A stretch of DNA of 64,000 nucleotides from Paraburkholderia sp. LEh10 (GCF_017814945.1 NZ_JAGIPX010000013.1:1-64000), one strand, 5' to 3'. Positions 9,687 to 18,343 are shown, counted from the first letter of the stretch. Notes: generated from the letters alone by a model not told the origin. Program-made: numbers and translations.

Positions 9687-10064
9687 GCCTTTGGTTTATG
9701 GAATTCAATCACCGGTAAAGTTGAATAAACAATTATAAGAATGATAATTCAACATATGTATGACCTGAAATTCCTGCGAGGCTAATGTCTTCACCTCCCT
9801 GTTTCGTCACCAATCTGCAACATGAATGAGCACTTTCACCGCCCGATGAACGCGAGCGCGATTTGACGGGTGGCTTGCAACCCCTATCACATAAGGCTGG
9901 ACCACCGTCTCGATACGCCGGTATTACGACAAACCCTCCCCCCCACCGGTGGGGGCAGTACAAATGAGTGGGGGTCAGTATTCTTCGTGTATCAGATGCT
10001 GCGCGCTTTCATCCGAACGCGGGTGTGGCATCCAGCAGTTGAATATCATTACGCAGGAGACCAC
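9687..10064. other. Control region upstream of porin, with inverted repeats
   Basis: A 378-base gap that contains no convincing gene. It holds an AT-rich segment with a 7-bp inverted repeat, GTTGAAT at 9720-9726 and ATTCAAC at 9747-9753, followed further on by the G/C-rich palindrome described separately. It must contain the porin promoter and leader. Confidence 0.5.
9940..9974. promoter_or_regulatory. CCCCCACCGGTGGGGG palindrome plus repeated GTGGGGG
   Basis: A perfect 16-bp palindrome occupies 9940-9955. Its right half, GTGGGGG (9949-9955), recurs as a direct repeat at 9968-9974, 19 bp away or nearly two helical turns. MalT-class activators bind directly repeated G-rich decamers (GGGGA-type MalT boxes), so this is a plausible activator site for the upstream MalT-like protein on the porin promoter about 100 bp downstream. 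Inferred, not proven. Confidence 0.4.
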
Positions 10065-11234
10065 ATGAAGTTGAGGATTACGGTAGCCGCAACATTCCTT
10101 GCAGCCGCGGCAACCGCACACGCGCAGTCGTCAGTCACGCTTTACGGCACGGTTGATTCCGGCCTGCTCTGGCAAAGCACCGCAGCGGCGAATTTTTTGC
10201 CGATCGCATCGAGAAACCCTAACCTCGGGCACGTCTTCCGTTTCAAGGACGGCGGTATCTACTCGAGCCTCTTCGGACTGAAGGGCAGCGAAGACATCGG
10301 CGGTGGCTACAAGATCAACTTCCGGCTCCAAGGCTCGTTCGACAGCGGTACGGGTAAGTTCACGCTAAGCGACACGGCAAATACCCCGGCGCTGTTCAAC
10401 CAGATCGCGACGGTCGGCGTGTCAGGCCCGTTCGGCAAGTTCGACGCCGGTCGACAGCTTGCGCCTATGGCTTACGCTCTTGCGGAAACCGACGTGCGCA
10501 ACGCGTGGTTCTTCGGCAGCGTGCTCACCGCATGGCTCACGATGAACCAGCAGTCGGGCTGGACGGCCAACAGCACGAACGGGAGCATCGGTGCGCTGTA
10601 CGACAGCAATGCGCTTGTCTACAACTCGCCATCCTTCTATGGCGTGTCGGTCGCGCTCGAGTATGCGCCTGGCGGCGTGCCGGGCCATTTTCAGGGCGGC
10701 ACGCGCGAGTCGGCCGTGCTCAAGTACTCGAATTACGGTCTGAATGCCGCAGCCGTCTACTACAACGGGCATGACGCAAGCCCATTCACGTACGCGGGCA
10801 CGACCGTCCCCGCGACGGGCGTGAACAACAACCGCTTCGTCTATTTCGGCGCAAAGTACACGTGGAAGGGCATCTCGGTTTCCGGTTCGTTCAGCAACGG
10901 GCGCAACCCCGCGAACCCGAACGGAAACCTTGCTGCGGGAATCGCCTCTGGTGATTTCGACATGTGGACGGGTGGCCTCGGCTATCGCTTCAACCCAGCC
11001 TTCGAGGTCACGTCGGGCATCTACTACGTGAAGGATGAGAAGCACAACCAGAACCAGTCGACCGCCTACGTGCTGGGCGCCGATTACAACCTGTCCAAGA
11101 GCACGACGTTGTACGCTCAGGGCGGCTACGTCTCCAACCGTGGCACGATGAACCAGACGCTCGTGTACGGACAACCTGTCGCGGTCGGCAAGAATACCGC
11201 CGCAGGCATGGTGGGTATCCGTCACGCCTTCTGA
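10065..11234 (+). CDS. Gram-negative porin (OmpC/Burkholderia type)
   Basis: A 389-residue outer-membrane trimeric porin. A cleavable signal peptide ends at AHA-QSSVTLYGTVDSGL, and the chain ends in the terminal phenylalanine (VGIRHAF) needed for outer-membrane insertion. The conserved GLKGSEDIGGGYK turn and FGKFDAGRQ motif of the constriction region are present. A CAGGAGA site six bases upstream fixes the start at 10065. A strong terminator follows. It is closely similar to the second porin at 12.5-13.6 kb (shared segments VLKYSNYGLN, ALEYAPGGV), so the two are paralogues. It probably admits the substrate sensed by the MalT-like regulator. Confidence 0.93.
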   Translation: MKLRITVAATFLAAAATAHAQSSVTLYGTVDSGLLWQSTAAANFLPIASRNPNLGHVFRFKDGGIYSSLFGLKGSEDIGGGYKINFRLQGSFDSGTGKFTLSDTANTPALFNQIATVGVSGPFGKFDAGRQLAPMAYALAETDVRNAWFFGSVLTAWLTMNQQSGWTANSTNGSIGALYDSNALVYNSPSFYGVSVALEYAPGGVPGHFQGGTRESAVLKYSNYGLNAAAVYYNGHDASPFTYAGTTVPATGVNNNRFVYFGAKYTWKGISVSGSFSNGRNPANPNGNLAAGIASGDFDMWTGGLGYRFNPAFEVTSGIYYVKDEKHNQNQSTAYVLGADYNLSKSTTLYAQGGYVSNRGTMNQTLVYGQPVAVGKNTAAGMVGIRHAF

Positions 11235-11298
11235 TGTCCAAACCTGCGCGGGCACCAATGCCGGTTGCCCAGCATGCCGTGCCCCGTACCACACCCGA

Positions 11299-11327
11299 AG
11301 CCACCCGCCCAGGCGAGGTGGCTTTTT
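11299..11327 (+). terminator. Rho-independent terminator after porin
   Basis: AGCCACC (11299-11305) pairs with GGTGGCT (11317-11323), with an inner CGCC/GGCG stem and a two-base loop, followed by TTTT. It lies about 65 bases past the porin stop on the plus strand. Confidence 0.85.
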
Positions 11328-11487
11328 CGCCTGTGTCGGGTTAATTGAGTTATCAACTGTAAACGTATTGACGCAACACAGCGCGCCTGCCGTCCTGGTT
11401 CGGGAAAAATTGACCTTACCCACCGTTCGGGAGCAACATAGTCGAGTTTATCCCTGCAAATCCTGAGTTACATTTTTGAGCGACACT

Positions 11488-11937
11488 ATGGTGACGATTG
11501 AGTCCAGTCCCGACGAATCCCTGACCTACCGGCTAAAGGCGCTAACCAAGATAGCCGACCGCATGAGCGCCGAGTTGTCCCGGGAAAAGCTCGGCGTGCC
11601 TTACCCGGAGGCAAGCATCATTGGGGTAATCGGTACATTCGGTCCGCAGACCATCATGGATATTTCCCGGCGCGCCAACCTCGACAAGAGTCAGGCGAGC
11701 CGCACCGTGGACGCCCTGCTCGGAAAGGGAATCCTCGGGCGCGCGAGCAGTGAGGAGGACGGGCGCAGCGTCATCATTTCGCTGACAGCGGAGGGGAAGA
11801 GGATCTTCAAGAAAGTTGGCCCAACGATGGACCGGCGCGACAAGGCGCTATTCGAGTGTCTGAGCGAGCCAGAAGCTGAAGCGCTGCGTTACTTGCTGGA
11901 CAAGATCCTGGCAGCGAACGGCTGGGAGGCCAGCTGA
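11488..11937 (+). CDS. MarR-family transcriptional regulator
   Basis: About 149 residues forming a small dimeric winged-helix regulator: QTIMDISRRANLDKSQASRTVDALLGKG is the recognition helix-turn-helix and EEDGRSVIISLT the wing, with dimerisation helices at both ends. The ATG at 11488 is chosen; an in-frame TTG at 11476 is an alternative and neither has a strong ribosome site. It converges with the BON/porin genes. The RTVDALLGKGIL type resembles regulators of aromatic-acid catabolism and efflux, so the neighbouring catabolic cluster is a possible target. The ligand is unknown. Confidence 0.85.
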   Translation: MVTIESSPDESLTYRLKALTKIADRMSAELSREKLGVPYPEASIIGVIGTFGPQTIMDISRRANLDKSQASRTVDALLGKGILGRASSEEDGRSVIISLTAEGKRIFKKVGPTMDRRDKALFECLSEPEAEALRYLLDKILAANGWEAS

Positions 11938-11941
11938 TTTA

Positions 11942-11974
11942 CAGGCGGCGCGCGCACGGCCGTGCGCGGCGCCT
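11942..11974. terminator. Strong GC hairpin between convergent genes
   Basis: A nearly symmetrical hairpin (CAGGCG ... CGCCTG) is centred on CACGGCCGTG at about 11955-11964, just past the MarR stop. There is no T tract on either side, so a bidirectional transcription barrier is only suggested by its location. Confidence 0.35.
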
Positions 11975-12070
11975 GGATGATGCAATATCAACTGAAGGTT
12001 CACCGACGCGGCAGGGCCTGGCCGCCTCGGCGTGTTTTTTCCAACCTGTGAGGTCGCGAACTGATCCGGC

Positions 12071-12460
12071 TTACATGCCGCCAAACGGCTTCTGCACCGT
12101 GAGCTTGTTGGTCACGGAAGTCACGCCGGGAACACCCTTCGTAATCTCCACAACCTTGTCGATCTGCGAAGCATCCGTAACTGAACCATTCAGCGTCACT
12201 GCACCGTTTTTCGCGGTGACACTGATGTTCCCGGCGCTGATCTCCTTTTGCTTTCCGATCGCGGCATACACCTTCCGGCGCAGCGCGCGATCTGCTTTCT
12301 TGCCGTTGGCGGGTGCGACTGCGCCGGACGCCGCCGTCGCCGATGCACCCGGCGCGTTGGCAGGCGCACTGGCCGTCTGGCCCGACTGCGACCACGCATT
12401 CGTGGACATGACAACTATCAGGGTGGCGACCGCCAGTTGAACTGCCTGATTGCTTTTCAT
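12071..12460 (-). CDS. BON-domain periplasmic protein
   Basis: 129 residues: a signal peptide (about 1-25, ending NAWSQS), an Ala/Pro/Gly-rich spacer (about 27-55) and one BON domain (about 60-125, with VTLNGSVTDASQIDKVVEIT and the following GVPGVTSV). BON domains bind phospholipid or other envelope components and are common in osmotic-stress proteins such as OsmY. GGGAG upstream of the ATG at 12460 supports the start. It lies 30 bases after the porin on the same strand and may be co-transcribed with it. Its specific role is unknown. Confidence 0.85.
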   Translation of the reverse strand: MKSNQAVQLAVATLIVVMSTNAWSQSGQTASAPANAPGASATAASGAVAPANGKKADRALRRKVYAAIGKQKEISAGNISVTAKNGAVTLNGSVTDASQIDKVVEITKGVPGVTSVTNKLTVQKPFGGM

Positions 12461-12490
12461 CGTGTACTCCCGTTGTTATGGATGGCGGAA

Positions 12491-13642
12491 TCAGAAGGTG
12501 TGGCGAACGCCCATCATCACCGCAGTGGTGGACGTTCCCGGCGCAACCGGGGCGCCGTAGATGATCGTCTGGTTCATGGTTCCCTTGTTGTCGACATACC
12601 CTACCTGCGCGTATGCCTTCGTCCTTTGCGACAGGTTGTATTCCGCGCCCACTGCGAATTCGCTCGAGTGGTTTGACGAATTGTTCCGGTCTTTCAGGTA
12701 GTAGTAGCCGGACGTGACCTTGAAACGCGGGCTGAACTGGTAGCCAAGGCCACCCGACACCATCTCGAAGTCCGCGGTATTGCTCTTCGCGGGGTTCTTG
12801 CCGATGCCATACGAGGCGGAGACAGAAAATCCGCTGATCGTGTACATCGCGCCGAAATAGTAGAAGCGGTTATTGGCCAGACCCGTCGCCGGCACGGCGG
12901 GAGCGGCCGGATAGGTCAGCGGAAATGGATTGGTATCGTGTCCGTTGTAGTACACAGCGGACAGATTCAGACCATAGTTCGAATACTTGAGCACGGCAGA
13001 CTCGCGCGTGCCGCCCTGGAATTGGCCGGCCACGCCGCCCGGCGCGTACTCGAGCGCGAGCGACGCACCATAGAATTTCGGCGAGTTATAGACCAGCGCA
13101 TTGCTGTCATACAGCGCGCCGATCGGCGCGTTCGTGCTGGTGCCGGGCCAACCGGCCGCCTGATTGATGCCGAGCCACGCGGTCAGGATACTGCCGAAGT
13201 ACTGTGCGCCGCGCACATCGGTTTCCGCCATCGCATAGATCATCGGGATGATCTGCCGGCCGGCGTCGAAGGTGCCGAAAGGCCCGGACACGCCGATCGT
13301 CGCGAACTGGTTGAAGATCGCCGTGGTGCCCGGCGTGTCGGCGAGACCGAACCTGCCGTTGGTGGAATTGAACACGCCTTGCAGCTTGAAGTTGACCTTA
13401 TAGCCGCCGCCGATGTCTTCGCTTCCCTTCAGGCCCCAGTAGCTCGCGTAGATCCCACCATCCTTGAGTTGCCACACATGGCCCAGGTTCGGCGCATGCG
13501 GCTGAAACGTGGCCGCCGACGTGCTCTGATACAGCAGGCCGCTGTCGATCACGCCATACAGCGTGACCGACGATTGGGCATGGGCTGCGTTGGCGACCAA
13601 CGCCATCGCCGCAATCCCGCTTAATTTAAACTTTGATTTCAT
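12491..13642 (-). CDS. Gram-negative porin (Burkholderia type)
   Basis: A 383-residue outer-membrane porin: signal peptide ending AHA-QSSVTLYGVIDSGL, conserved GLKGSEDIGGGYKVNF and FGTFDAGRQ segments, and a C-terminal MMGVRHTF with the required terminal phenylalanine. GGAGGAGA just before the ATG at 13642 fixes the start. It lies at the downstream end of the minus-strand catabolic cluster, 43 bases after the acyl-CoA ligase gene, so it probably gives outer-membrane entry to that pathway's substrate. Paralogous to the porin at 10.1-11.2 kb. Confidence 0.93.
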   Translation of the reverse strand: MKSKFKLSGIAAMALVANAAHAQSSVTLYGVIDSGLLYQSTSAATFQPHAPNLGHVWQLKDGGIYASYWGLKGSEDIGGGYKVNFKLQGVFNSTNGRFGLADTPGTTAIFNQFATIGVSGPFGTFDAGRQIIPMIYAMAETDVRGAQYFGSILTAWLGINQAAGWPGTSTNAPIGALYDSNALVYNSPKFYGASLALEYAPGGVAGQFQGGTRESAVLKYSNYGLNLSAVYYNGHDTNPFPLTYPAAPAVPATGLANNRFYYFGAMYTISGFSVSASYGIGKNPAKSNTADFEMVSGGLGYQFSPRFKVTSGYYYLKDRNNSSNHSSEFAVGAEYNLSQRTKAYAQVGYVDNKGTMNQTIIYGAPVAPGTSTTAVMMGVRHTF

Positions 13643-13685
13643 TGTTGTCTCCTCCGGACTCGATCGCGCCGGACAGGTCGGCGTG

Positions 13686-15314
13686 TCACGCCGTCAGGTA
13701 GTAGTCCCCAAACTGATCTCGCAACTGGTGCTTGAGCACCTTGCCCGTTGCACCAAGGGGAACCGTATCGACGAACACGACTGCATCGGGCTTCCACCAC
13801 TTCGCAACACGGCCGTCGAAGAAGCCTAGCAGTTCGTCCGCGCCCAGTGCGCTGCCCGGCCTCTTCACGATCAGCAGCAGCGGCCGTTCGTCCCACTTCG
13901 GATGCCGCGCAGCGATACACACCGCCGCCGTGACTTCCGGGTGCAGGCACGCGACGTTCTCGATCTCGGTCGAGCTGATCCATTCTCCGCCGGACTTGAT
14001 GACGTCCTTGCTGCGATCCGTGATCTGCATGAAACCGTCGGCGTCGATCCTTGCGACGTCACCCGTCGGAAACCAGCCGCCGCGCAGCGGCGACGCGTCA
14101 TCGCTGCCGAAGTACTGCCGCGTGACCCACTGACCACGAACCATCAGATCGCCCGCGGCTTTGCCGTCCCACGGCAATTCTTCGCCATCCGGGCCGACGA
14201 TCTTCATATCGATGCCGAAGACCGAGCGCCCCTGCTTCGCCTGAACCGCGTAACGCTCGTTCGTCGGCAGGGCAACCTGATGGGCCTTGAAACTGCAAAC
14301 GGTGCCGACCGGGCTCAATTCCGTCATGCCCCATGCGTGCAGCACGTCGACCCGATAGCGGCTCTGAAATGCGGCCGTCATCGCTGTCGGACAAGGCGCG
14401 CCGCCGATGATCGTGCGCGTCATCGACGAGAACGCGCCGTCGATCGCCTCGACATGCGCGAGCAGTCCCTGCCAGACGGTCGGCACACCCGCCGACAGCG
14501 TGACCTGTTCCGTTTCGATCAGTTCGTAGAGCGACTTGCCGTCGAGCGCCGGTCCCGGAAAGACCAGCTTTGCGCCGACCATGCAGGCGATGTACGGCAG
14601 TCCCCACGCATTCACATGAAACATCGGCACGACGGGCAGAATCACGTCGCGCGCCGAACAGTTCAGCGAATCAGGCAGAGCGGCCGCATAGGTGTGCAGC
14701 AGCGTCGAGCGGTGGCTGTACAGCACGCCCTTCGGGTTGCCCGTGGTGCCCGACGTATAGCACAGCGACGATGCACTGTTCTCGTCGAGCAACGGCCAGT
14801 CGAAGGCGTCGTCGTGAAGATCGACGAGGTCCTCGTAGCACATCAGCATCGACGACAGGCCGTGCGTTTGCGGCATGTGTGCGCGGTCGGTCATGGCCAC
14901 GAAAACCTTCGGGCTTTTCACGCGCGGCGCGACGCTCTCGATCAGCGGGAGAAACGTCAGGTCGAAGAACACGACGCGATCGTCGGCATGCTCGATGATG
15001 TACGCCAGCTGATCGACGTGCAGCCGGGGGTTGAGCGTATGCAGCACGGACCCGGACCCCGACACGGCAAAATACAGCTCCATGTGACGATAGCCGTTCC
15101 ATGCGAGCGTCCCCACCCGCTCGCCCTGTTCGATGCCGAGCGCGGCCAGCGCGTTCGCCATGCGGCGCGCGCGTTGCGCGAGCTCGCGGTACGTATAGCG
15201 GTGAATGTCTCCTTCGACTCGTCGCGAGACGATTTCCTGCTGACCGTGATGGCGTTCGGCGTGCATGAGCAGCGAAGCGACCAGCAGCGGCTGCTGCATC
15301 ATCAAACCTTGCAT
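13686..15314 (-). CDS. Acyl-CoA ligase (AMP-forming), DmdB/long-chain type
   Basis: 542 residues of the ANL adenylate-forming superfamily. The P-loop SLCYTSGTTGNPKGV, the A5-type motif LHAWGMTELSP and the A7-A10 region (GWFPTGDVARIDADGF, and KSGGEWISSTEIE with the final GKVLKHQLRDQF) are all present, so it should activate a carboxylic acid to its CoA thioester in two steps. The opening (QQPLLVASLLMHAERHHG) resembles medium/long-chain and methylmercaptopropionate ligases. AGGAGAAGG upstream fixes the ATG at 15314. In context it would activate an acid formed upstream by the TauD dioxygenase or released by the BKACE enzyme. Substrate not determined. Confidence 0.9.
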   Translation of the reverse strand: MQGLMMQQPLLVASLLMHAERHHGQQEIVSRRVEGDIHRYTYRELAQRARRMANALAALGIEQGERVGTLAWNGYRHMELYFAVSGSGSVLHTLNPRLHVDQLAYIIEHADDRVVFFDLTFLPLIESVAPRVKSPKVFVAMTDRAHMPQTHGLSSMLMCYEDLVDLHDDAFDWPLLDENSASSLCYTSGTTGNPKGVLYSHRSTLLHTYAAALPDSLNCSARDVILPVVPMFHVNAWGLPYIACMVGAKLVFPGPALDGKSLYELIETEQVTLSAGVPTVWQGLLAHVEAIDGAFSSMTRTIIGGAPCPTAMTAAFQSRYRVDVLHAWGMTELSPVGTVCSFKAHQVALPTNERYAVQAKQGRSVFGIDMKIVGPDGEELPWDGKAAGDLMVRGQWVTRQYFGSDDASPLRGGWFPTGDVARIDADGFMQITDRSKDVIKSGGEWISSTEIENVACLHPEVTAAVCIAARHPKWDERPLLLIVKRPGSALGADELLGFFDGRVAKWWKPDAVVFVDTVPLGATGKVLKHQLRDQFGDYYLTA

Positions 15315-15354
15315 CGTTCCTTCTCCTGATTGGTTTTCGGGCCCACGCCCTTGA

Positions 15355-15711
15355 TCACGTTGACGCTCTGCACGTTTGCGCACGCAAGGGCGTCGCGGCC
15401 TGCCCGTCGAGACTCACGACCAGTTGCCCATCGATTGCATGGACCGGGAAAGTCGTCACACTCAACCCGCCTGCCCCCGGCATGCAGCCCGTGCGCACAT
15501 CGAACCGCAGGCCGTGCGCGGGGCAGCGCAGCACGCAGCCGTCCAGTTGGCCGCTCGCGAGGGAAGCCCCGTTGTGGGGGCACGCGTTGTCGATTGCGTG
15601 AATCGTGCCGTCGATGTTGAACAGGACGATGCTGCCGCCATCAATAAAGGCGAGCTTGCGTTGACCAGGTCCGAGCTCATCGACTCTGCCCACATGTATC
15701 TGACGTGACAT
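15355..15711 (-). CDS. Rieske [2Fe-2S] ferredoxin-type protein
   Basis: 118 residues with both Rieske cluster motifs: C44-P-H46 (NACPHNGAS) and C63-PA-H66 (LRCPAHGLRF). It is soluble, with no membrane segment, and matches stand-alone ferredoxins such as the NirD/BphF type. GGAATCTGGG precedes the ATG at 15711. Such ferredoxins normally feed electrons to Rieske oxygenases, but no oxygenase alpha subunit is encoded nearby; the adjacent dioxygenase is of the Fe(II)/2-oxoglutarate TauD type, which needs no ferredoxin. Its partner is therefore an open question. Confidence 0.9.
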   Translation of the reverse strand: MSRQIHVGRVDELGPGQRKLAFIDGGSIVLFNIDGTIHAIDNACPHNGASLASGQLDGCVLRCPAHGLRFDVRTGCMPGAGGLSVTTFPVHAIDGQLVVSLDGQAATPLRAQTCRAST

Positions 15712-15751
15712 CCCAGATTCCTTTTTTCGATCTGACGCGACCTGCGCCGGA

Positions 15752-16312
15752 TCACAGCAACTCATGAATCAGCATCTCCGCCATCGGCCATTCGCCAAAG
15801 CCCGCAGCGGGATTGAGGTGACCGACTTCGCCGAGGTCGACGAGGCTGCTGCCCCAATCCTTCGCCATTGCTTCGACACGCTCGAACTTCGCGAGTGGAT
15901 CGTTGCGGCTGGCTCCGACGATGCTCGGGAACGGCAGCGGCGTGCGCGCAACGGGATGCCAGCCGTTCTGCGCGAGCGCGTCAATGGTCGGATAGCCGGC
16001 CGGCAACGGTGTTTCGAGGTCCGCGGGCGCGGCCAGCAGTGCACCGTGAATCTTGCGCTTGTGCCGCTGCGCCCACTGCACGGTGATCATCACGCCCGCG
16101 CTGTGCGCGACGAGGATCACCGGGCCGTCGATTTTCGCGAGCGCCGCATCGAGTGCGGCAACACGCGCCGCGCAACTGAGCTTGTCGTGCTCGAGCGGCG
16201 GCACCGACGCCGCCTTCGAGAGCTTTTTCTCCAGCAAGGTTTGCCAGTGCTGTGCGACGTGGTCGCGCAAGCCAGGCACCATCAGAATGGTCGGTGTTGT
16301 ATCGAGGGACAT
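15752..16312 (-). CDS. RBBP9/YdeN-family alpha/beta hydrolase
   Basis: 186 residues, the usual length of this small serine-hydrolase family. PTILMVPGLRDHVAQHWQTL is the opening strand and oxyanion region, VILVAHSAGVMITVQW carries the nucleophile Ser in the A-H-S-A-G elbow, and GHLNPAAGFGEWP supplies the catalytic His. It lies between the TauD and Rieske genes with short gaps (19 and 40 bases) on the same strand. It may hydrolyse an ester or thioester intermediate, but family members are poorly characterised. Confidence 0.87.
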   Translation of the reverse strand: MSLDTTPTILMVPGLRDHVAQHWQTLLEKKLSKAASVPPLEHDKLSCAARVAALDAALAKIDGPVILVAHSAGVMITVQWAQRHKRKIHGALLAAPADLETPLPAGYPTIDALAQNGWHPVARTPLPFPSIVGASRNDPLAKFERVEAMAKDWGSSLVDLGEVGHLNPAAGFGEWPMAEMLIHELL

Positions 16313-16331
16313 GAATCAGCTTCCTGCGCGA

Positions 16332-17180
16332 TCAGTACGGCTTGTCGCCGATAATCCCGGCGCGCTCCATCTTGCGGTGGCACGGCGGGTAGTCCATCAC
16401 CGCGTAGTGCTGCGTGCTGCGGTTGTCCCAGATCGCGATGCTGTTCTTCTGCCAGCGCCAGCGCACCTGGTACTCGGGGATGTACGCCTGGCTGATCAGA
16501 TAGCGCAGCAGATCGCCCGCACCCGGATTCGCGTCCTGCCCGAAGCGCACCCGCGACGGCGTGTGATAGTTCGTGAAATGGGTGGTGAACGCGCTCACGA
16601 ACAACACCTTCTCGCCCGTCTCGGGGTGCGTGCGCACCACCGGATGCTCCGCGTCGGGGAATTGCGCCTTCAGCGCAAGACGCTTCTCGATGGGCATCAC
16701 CGCGCCAAAGCTCGCCTCGATGCTGTGGCGCCCGCGCAGGTCCGCGATCTGCGTCTTGATGTGCTCCGGCAGGTTCTCGTAAGCGAGCACCATGTTCGCC
16801 CACATCGTATCGCCGCCGACGGGCGGACACTCGACGCAGCGCAGCACCGCGCCGAACTGCGGCGCCTCGCGCCAGGTCGCATCCGCGTGCCACGCGTTTT
16901 CGTAGCGGTCGTTGGGCTGGTCCGGCGTCTTGTAGATACGCACGAGGCCCGGGTGTTCCGGATCGCTGCCCGCGACGGGATGATCTTCCAGTTCGCCAAA
17001 GCGGCGCGCAAACGCGACATGCTCGGCGCGCGTGATCTCCTGTTCACGCACGAACAGCACTCGATGCTTCAGCAGCGCGGCGCGGATTTCGGCAAACAGG
17101 CCGTCATCGTGGATCGCATCGGCGAGATTCACGCCGACCAGTTCCGCGCCGATCGCACACGTCAATTGTTCGATTCGCAT
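16332..17180 (-). CDS. TauD/TfdA-family Fe(II)/2-oxoglutarate dioxygenase
   Basis: 282 residues. The iron ligands are visible as H98 and D100 (AWHADATW) and H258 (RSTQHYAVMDY), with the 2-oxoglutarate-binding Arg at about 269 (PPCHRKMER). The family couples decarboxylation of 2-oxoglutarate to hydroxylation of taurine, alkyl sulfates or aryloxy acids, often breaking C-S or C-O bonds. It is ten bases downstream of the quinone oxidoreductase gene and clearly co-transcribed. No sulfonate ABC importer is nearby, so the substrate may be an ether, sulfate ester or trimethylated amine rather than taurine; undecided. Confidence 0.9.
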   Translation of the reverse strand: MRIEQLTCAIGAELVGVNLADAIHDDGLFAEIRAALLKHRVLFVREQEITRAEHVAFARRFGELEDHPVAGSDPEHPGLVRIYKTPDQPNDRYENAWHADATWREAPQFGAVLRCVECPPVGGDTMWANMVLAYENLPEHIKTQIADLRGRHSIEASFGAVMPIEKRLALKAQFPDAEHPVVRTHPETGEKVLFVSAFTTHFTNYHTPSRVRFGQDANPGAGDLLRYLISQAYIPEYQVRWRWQKNSIAIWDNRSTQHYAVMDYPPCHRKMERAGIIGDKPY

Positions 17181-17190
17181 GACTGGCTCC

Positions 17191-18171
17191 TCAGATAACG
17201 AAGACCGACGAACCCGTCGTCTTGCGCGATTCCAGGTCGCGGTGGGCTTGCGCCGCGTCCTCCAGCGCGTAACGCTGGTTCAGTTCGATCTTGATGCGGC
17301 CCGCAGCGATATGCCCGAAAATTTCGCCCGCGAGTTCGTTCTTCTCGGCGGGATCGGCAATGTAGTCCGCCAATGCCGGGCGTGTCATATAGAGCGAGCC
17401 CTTGACCGCGAGGATCTGCGGATTGAACGGCGGAATCGGGCCCGACGCCGTGCCTACGCAGACCATCAGGCCACGACGCTTGAGCGAATCGAGCGAGGCC
17501 TCGAAAGTATCCTTGCCGACGCTGTCGAACACCACGTTCACGCCGACGCCCTCGGTCAGTTCACGCACGCGTTTCGCGACGTTTTCCTTGCTGTAGTTGA
17601 TGATGTGGTCGCAGCCATGCGCGCGCGCGACCTCGGCCTTGGCTTGCGTCGACACCGTGCCGATCACCGTGAGACCCAGCAGCTTCGCCCATTGCGACAC
17701 GATCAGTCCGACCCCGCCCGCGGCCGCATGCAGCAGAATGGTGTCGCCCGCCTTGAAGTCGTAGATGCGGCGCATCAGATACGACGCAGTCAGGCCGCGC
17801 ATCGTCATGCCGGCAGCCGTTTCGCAGCTGATCCCATCGGGCAGCTTGATGAGGGGGGCCGCCGGAATCAGGCGTTCGGTGCTATAGGCGCCAAGCGTAT
17901 TGACAAAGCCGGTATAGGTCACACGATCGCCCGGCGCCACGTTCGTCACGTCGGGACCGATCGCTTCCACCACACCCGCCGCCTCGACGCCCATCCCCGC
18001 GGGCAGCGGAACGGGATACAGGCCGCTGCGGAAGTAGGTGTCGGCGAAATTCAGGCCCACCGCTTCATGGCGCAGGCGGACCTGTCCGGGGCCGGGGTTG
18101 CCCACTTCAACGTCCTCGTAGCGCAACACTTCGGGACCACCGGTTTCATGGAAGCGCACTGCTTTGGCCAT
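17191..18171 (-). CDS. NAD(P)H:quinone oxidoreductase (zeta-crystallin-like MDR)
   Basis: 326 residues of the medium-chain dehydrogenase/reductase fold without zinc ligands. The N-terminal GroES-like domain contains AVGLNFADTYFRSGLYP, the quinone oxidoreductase signature; the Rossmann motif is LLHAAAGGVGLIVSQWAKLLG. It is the first gene after an inverted-repeat operator and leads TauD, hydrolase, Rieske and ligase genes. Enzymes of this type reduce quinones or enones with NADPH and could reduce a pathway intermediate or provide redox protection. Confidence 0.9.
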   Translation of the reverse strand: MAKAVRFHETGGPEVLRYEDVEVGNPGPGQVRLRHEAVGLNFADTYFRSGLYPVPLPAGMGVEAAGVVEAIGPDVTNVAPGDRVTYTGFVNTLGAYSTERLIPAAPLIKLPDGISCETAAGMTMRGLTASYLMRRIYDFKAGDTILLHAAAGGVGLIVSQWAKLLGLTVIGTVSTQAKAEVARAHGCDHIINYSKENVAKRVRELTEGVGVNVVFDSVGKDTFEASLDSLKRRGLMVCVGTASGPIPPFNPQILAVKGSLYMTRPALADYIADPAEKNELAGEIFGHIAAGRIKIELNQRYALEDAAQAHRDLESRKTTGSSVFVI

Positions 18172-18215
18172 GTTGAATCTCCTATCTTTTCAAACTGCGG
18201 TTCTAGTCAGTTTCC

Positions 18216-18238
18216 ATGTCAACTTAACCAGTTGACAT
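18216..18238. promoter_or_regulatory. 23-bp perfect inverted repeat, operator candidate
   Basis: ATGTCAACT-TAACC-AGTTGACAT: two perfect 9-bp arms around five bases, 45 to 67 bases upstream of the quinone oxidoreductase start. A TTGACA-like -35 element is embedded in the right arm on the plus strand. The symmetry and position fit a dimeric winged-helix (GntR/MarR-type) repressor site for the leftward catabolic operon. Which regulator binds cannot be told from the sequence. Confidence 0.55.
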
Positions 18239-18343
18239 ATCAATTATATGGCCGAACGAGCTTACCTTTCAGGTGACTTACTGTCGCATGCCAAGGTGCT
18301 GCTTCCGATGCCCGGCCCGGTGACGCGAGTGGGAACTCTGTCT

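Noticed and set aside
13902..15329. 475-codon plus-strand open frame opposite the acyl-CoA ligase
   Set aside because: The ligase has all ANL motifs on the minus strand; this frame is its mirror.
15752..17180. TauD gene as part of a classical taurine operon
   Set aside because: No tauABC importer or other sulfonate gene is present; the neighbours point to another substrate.
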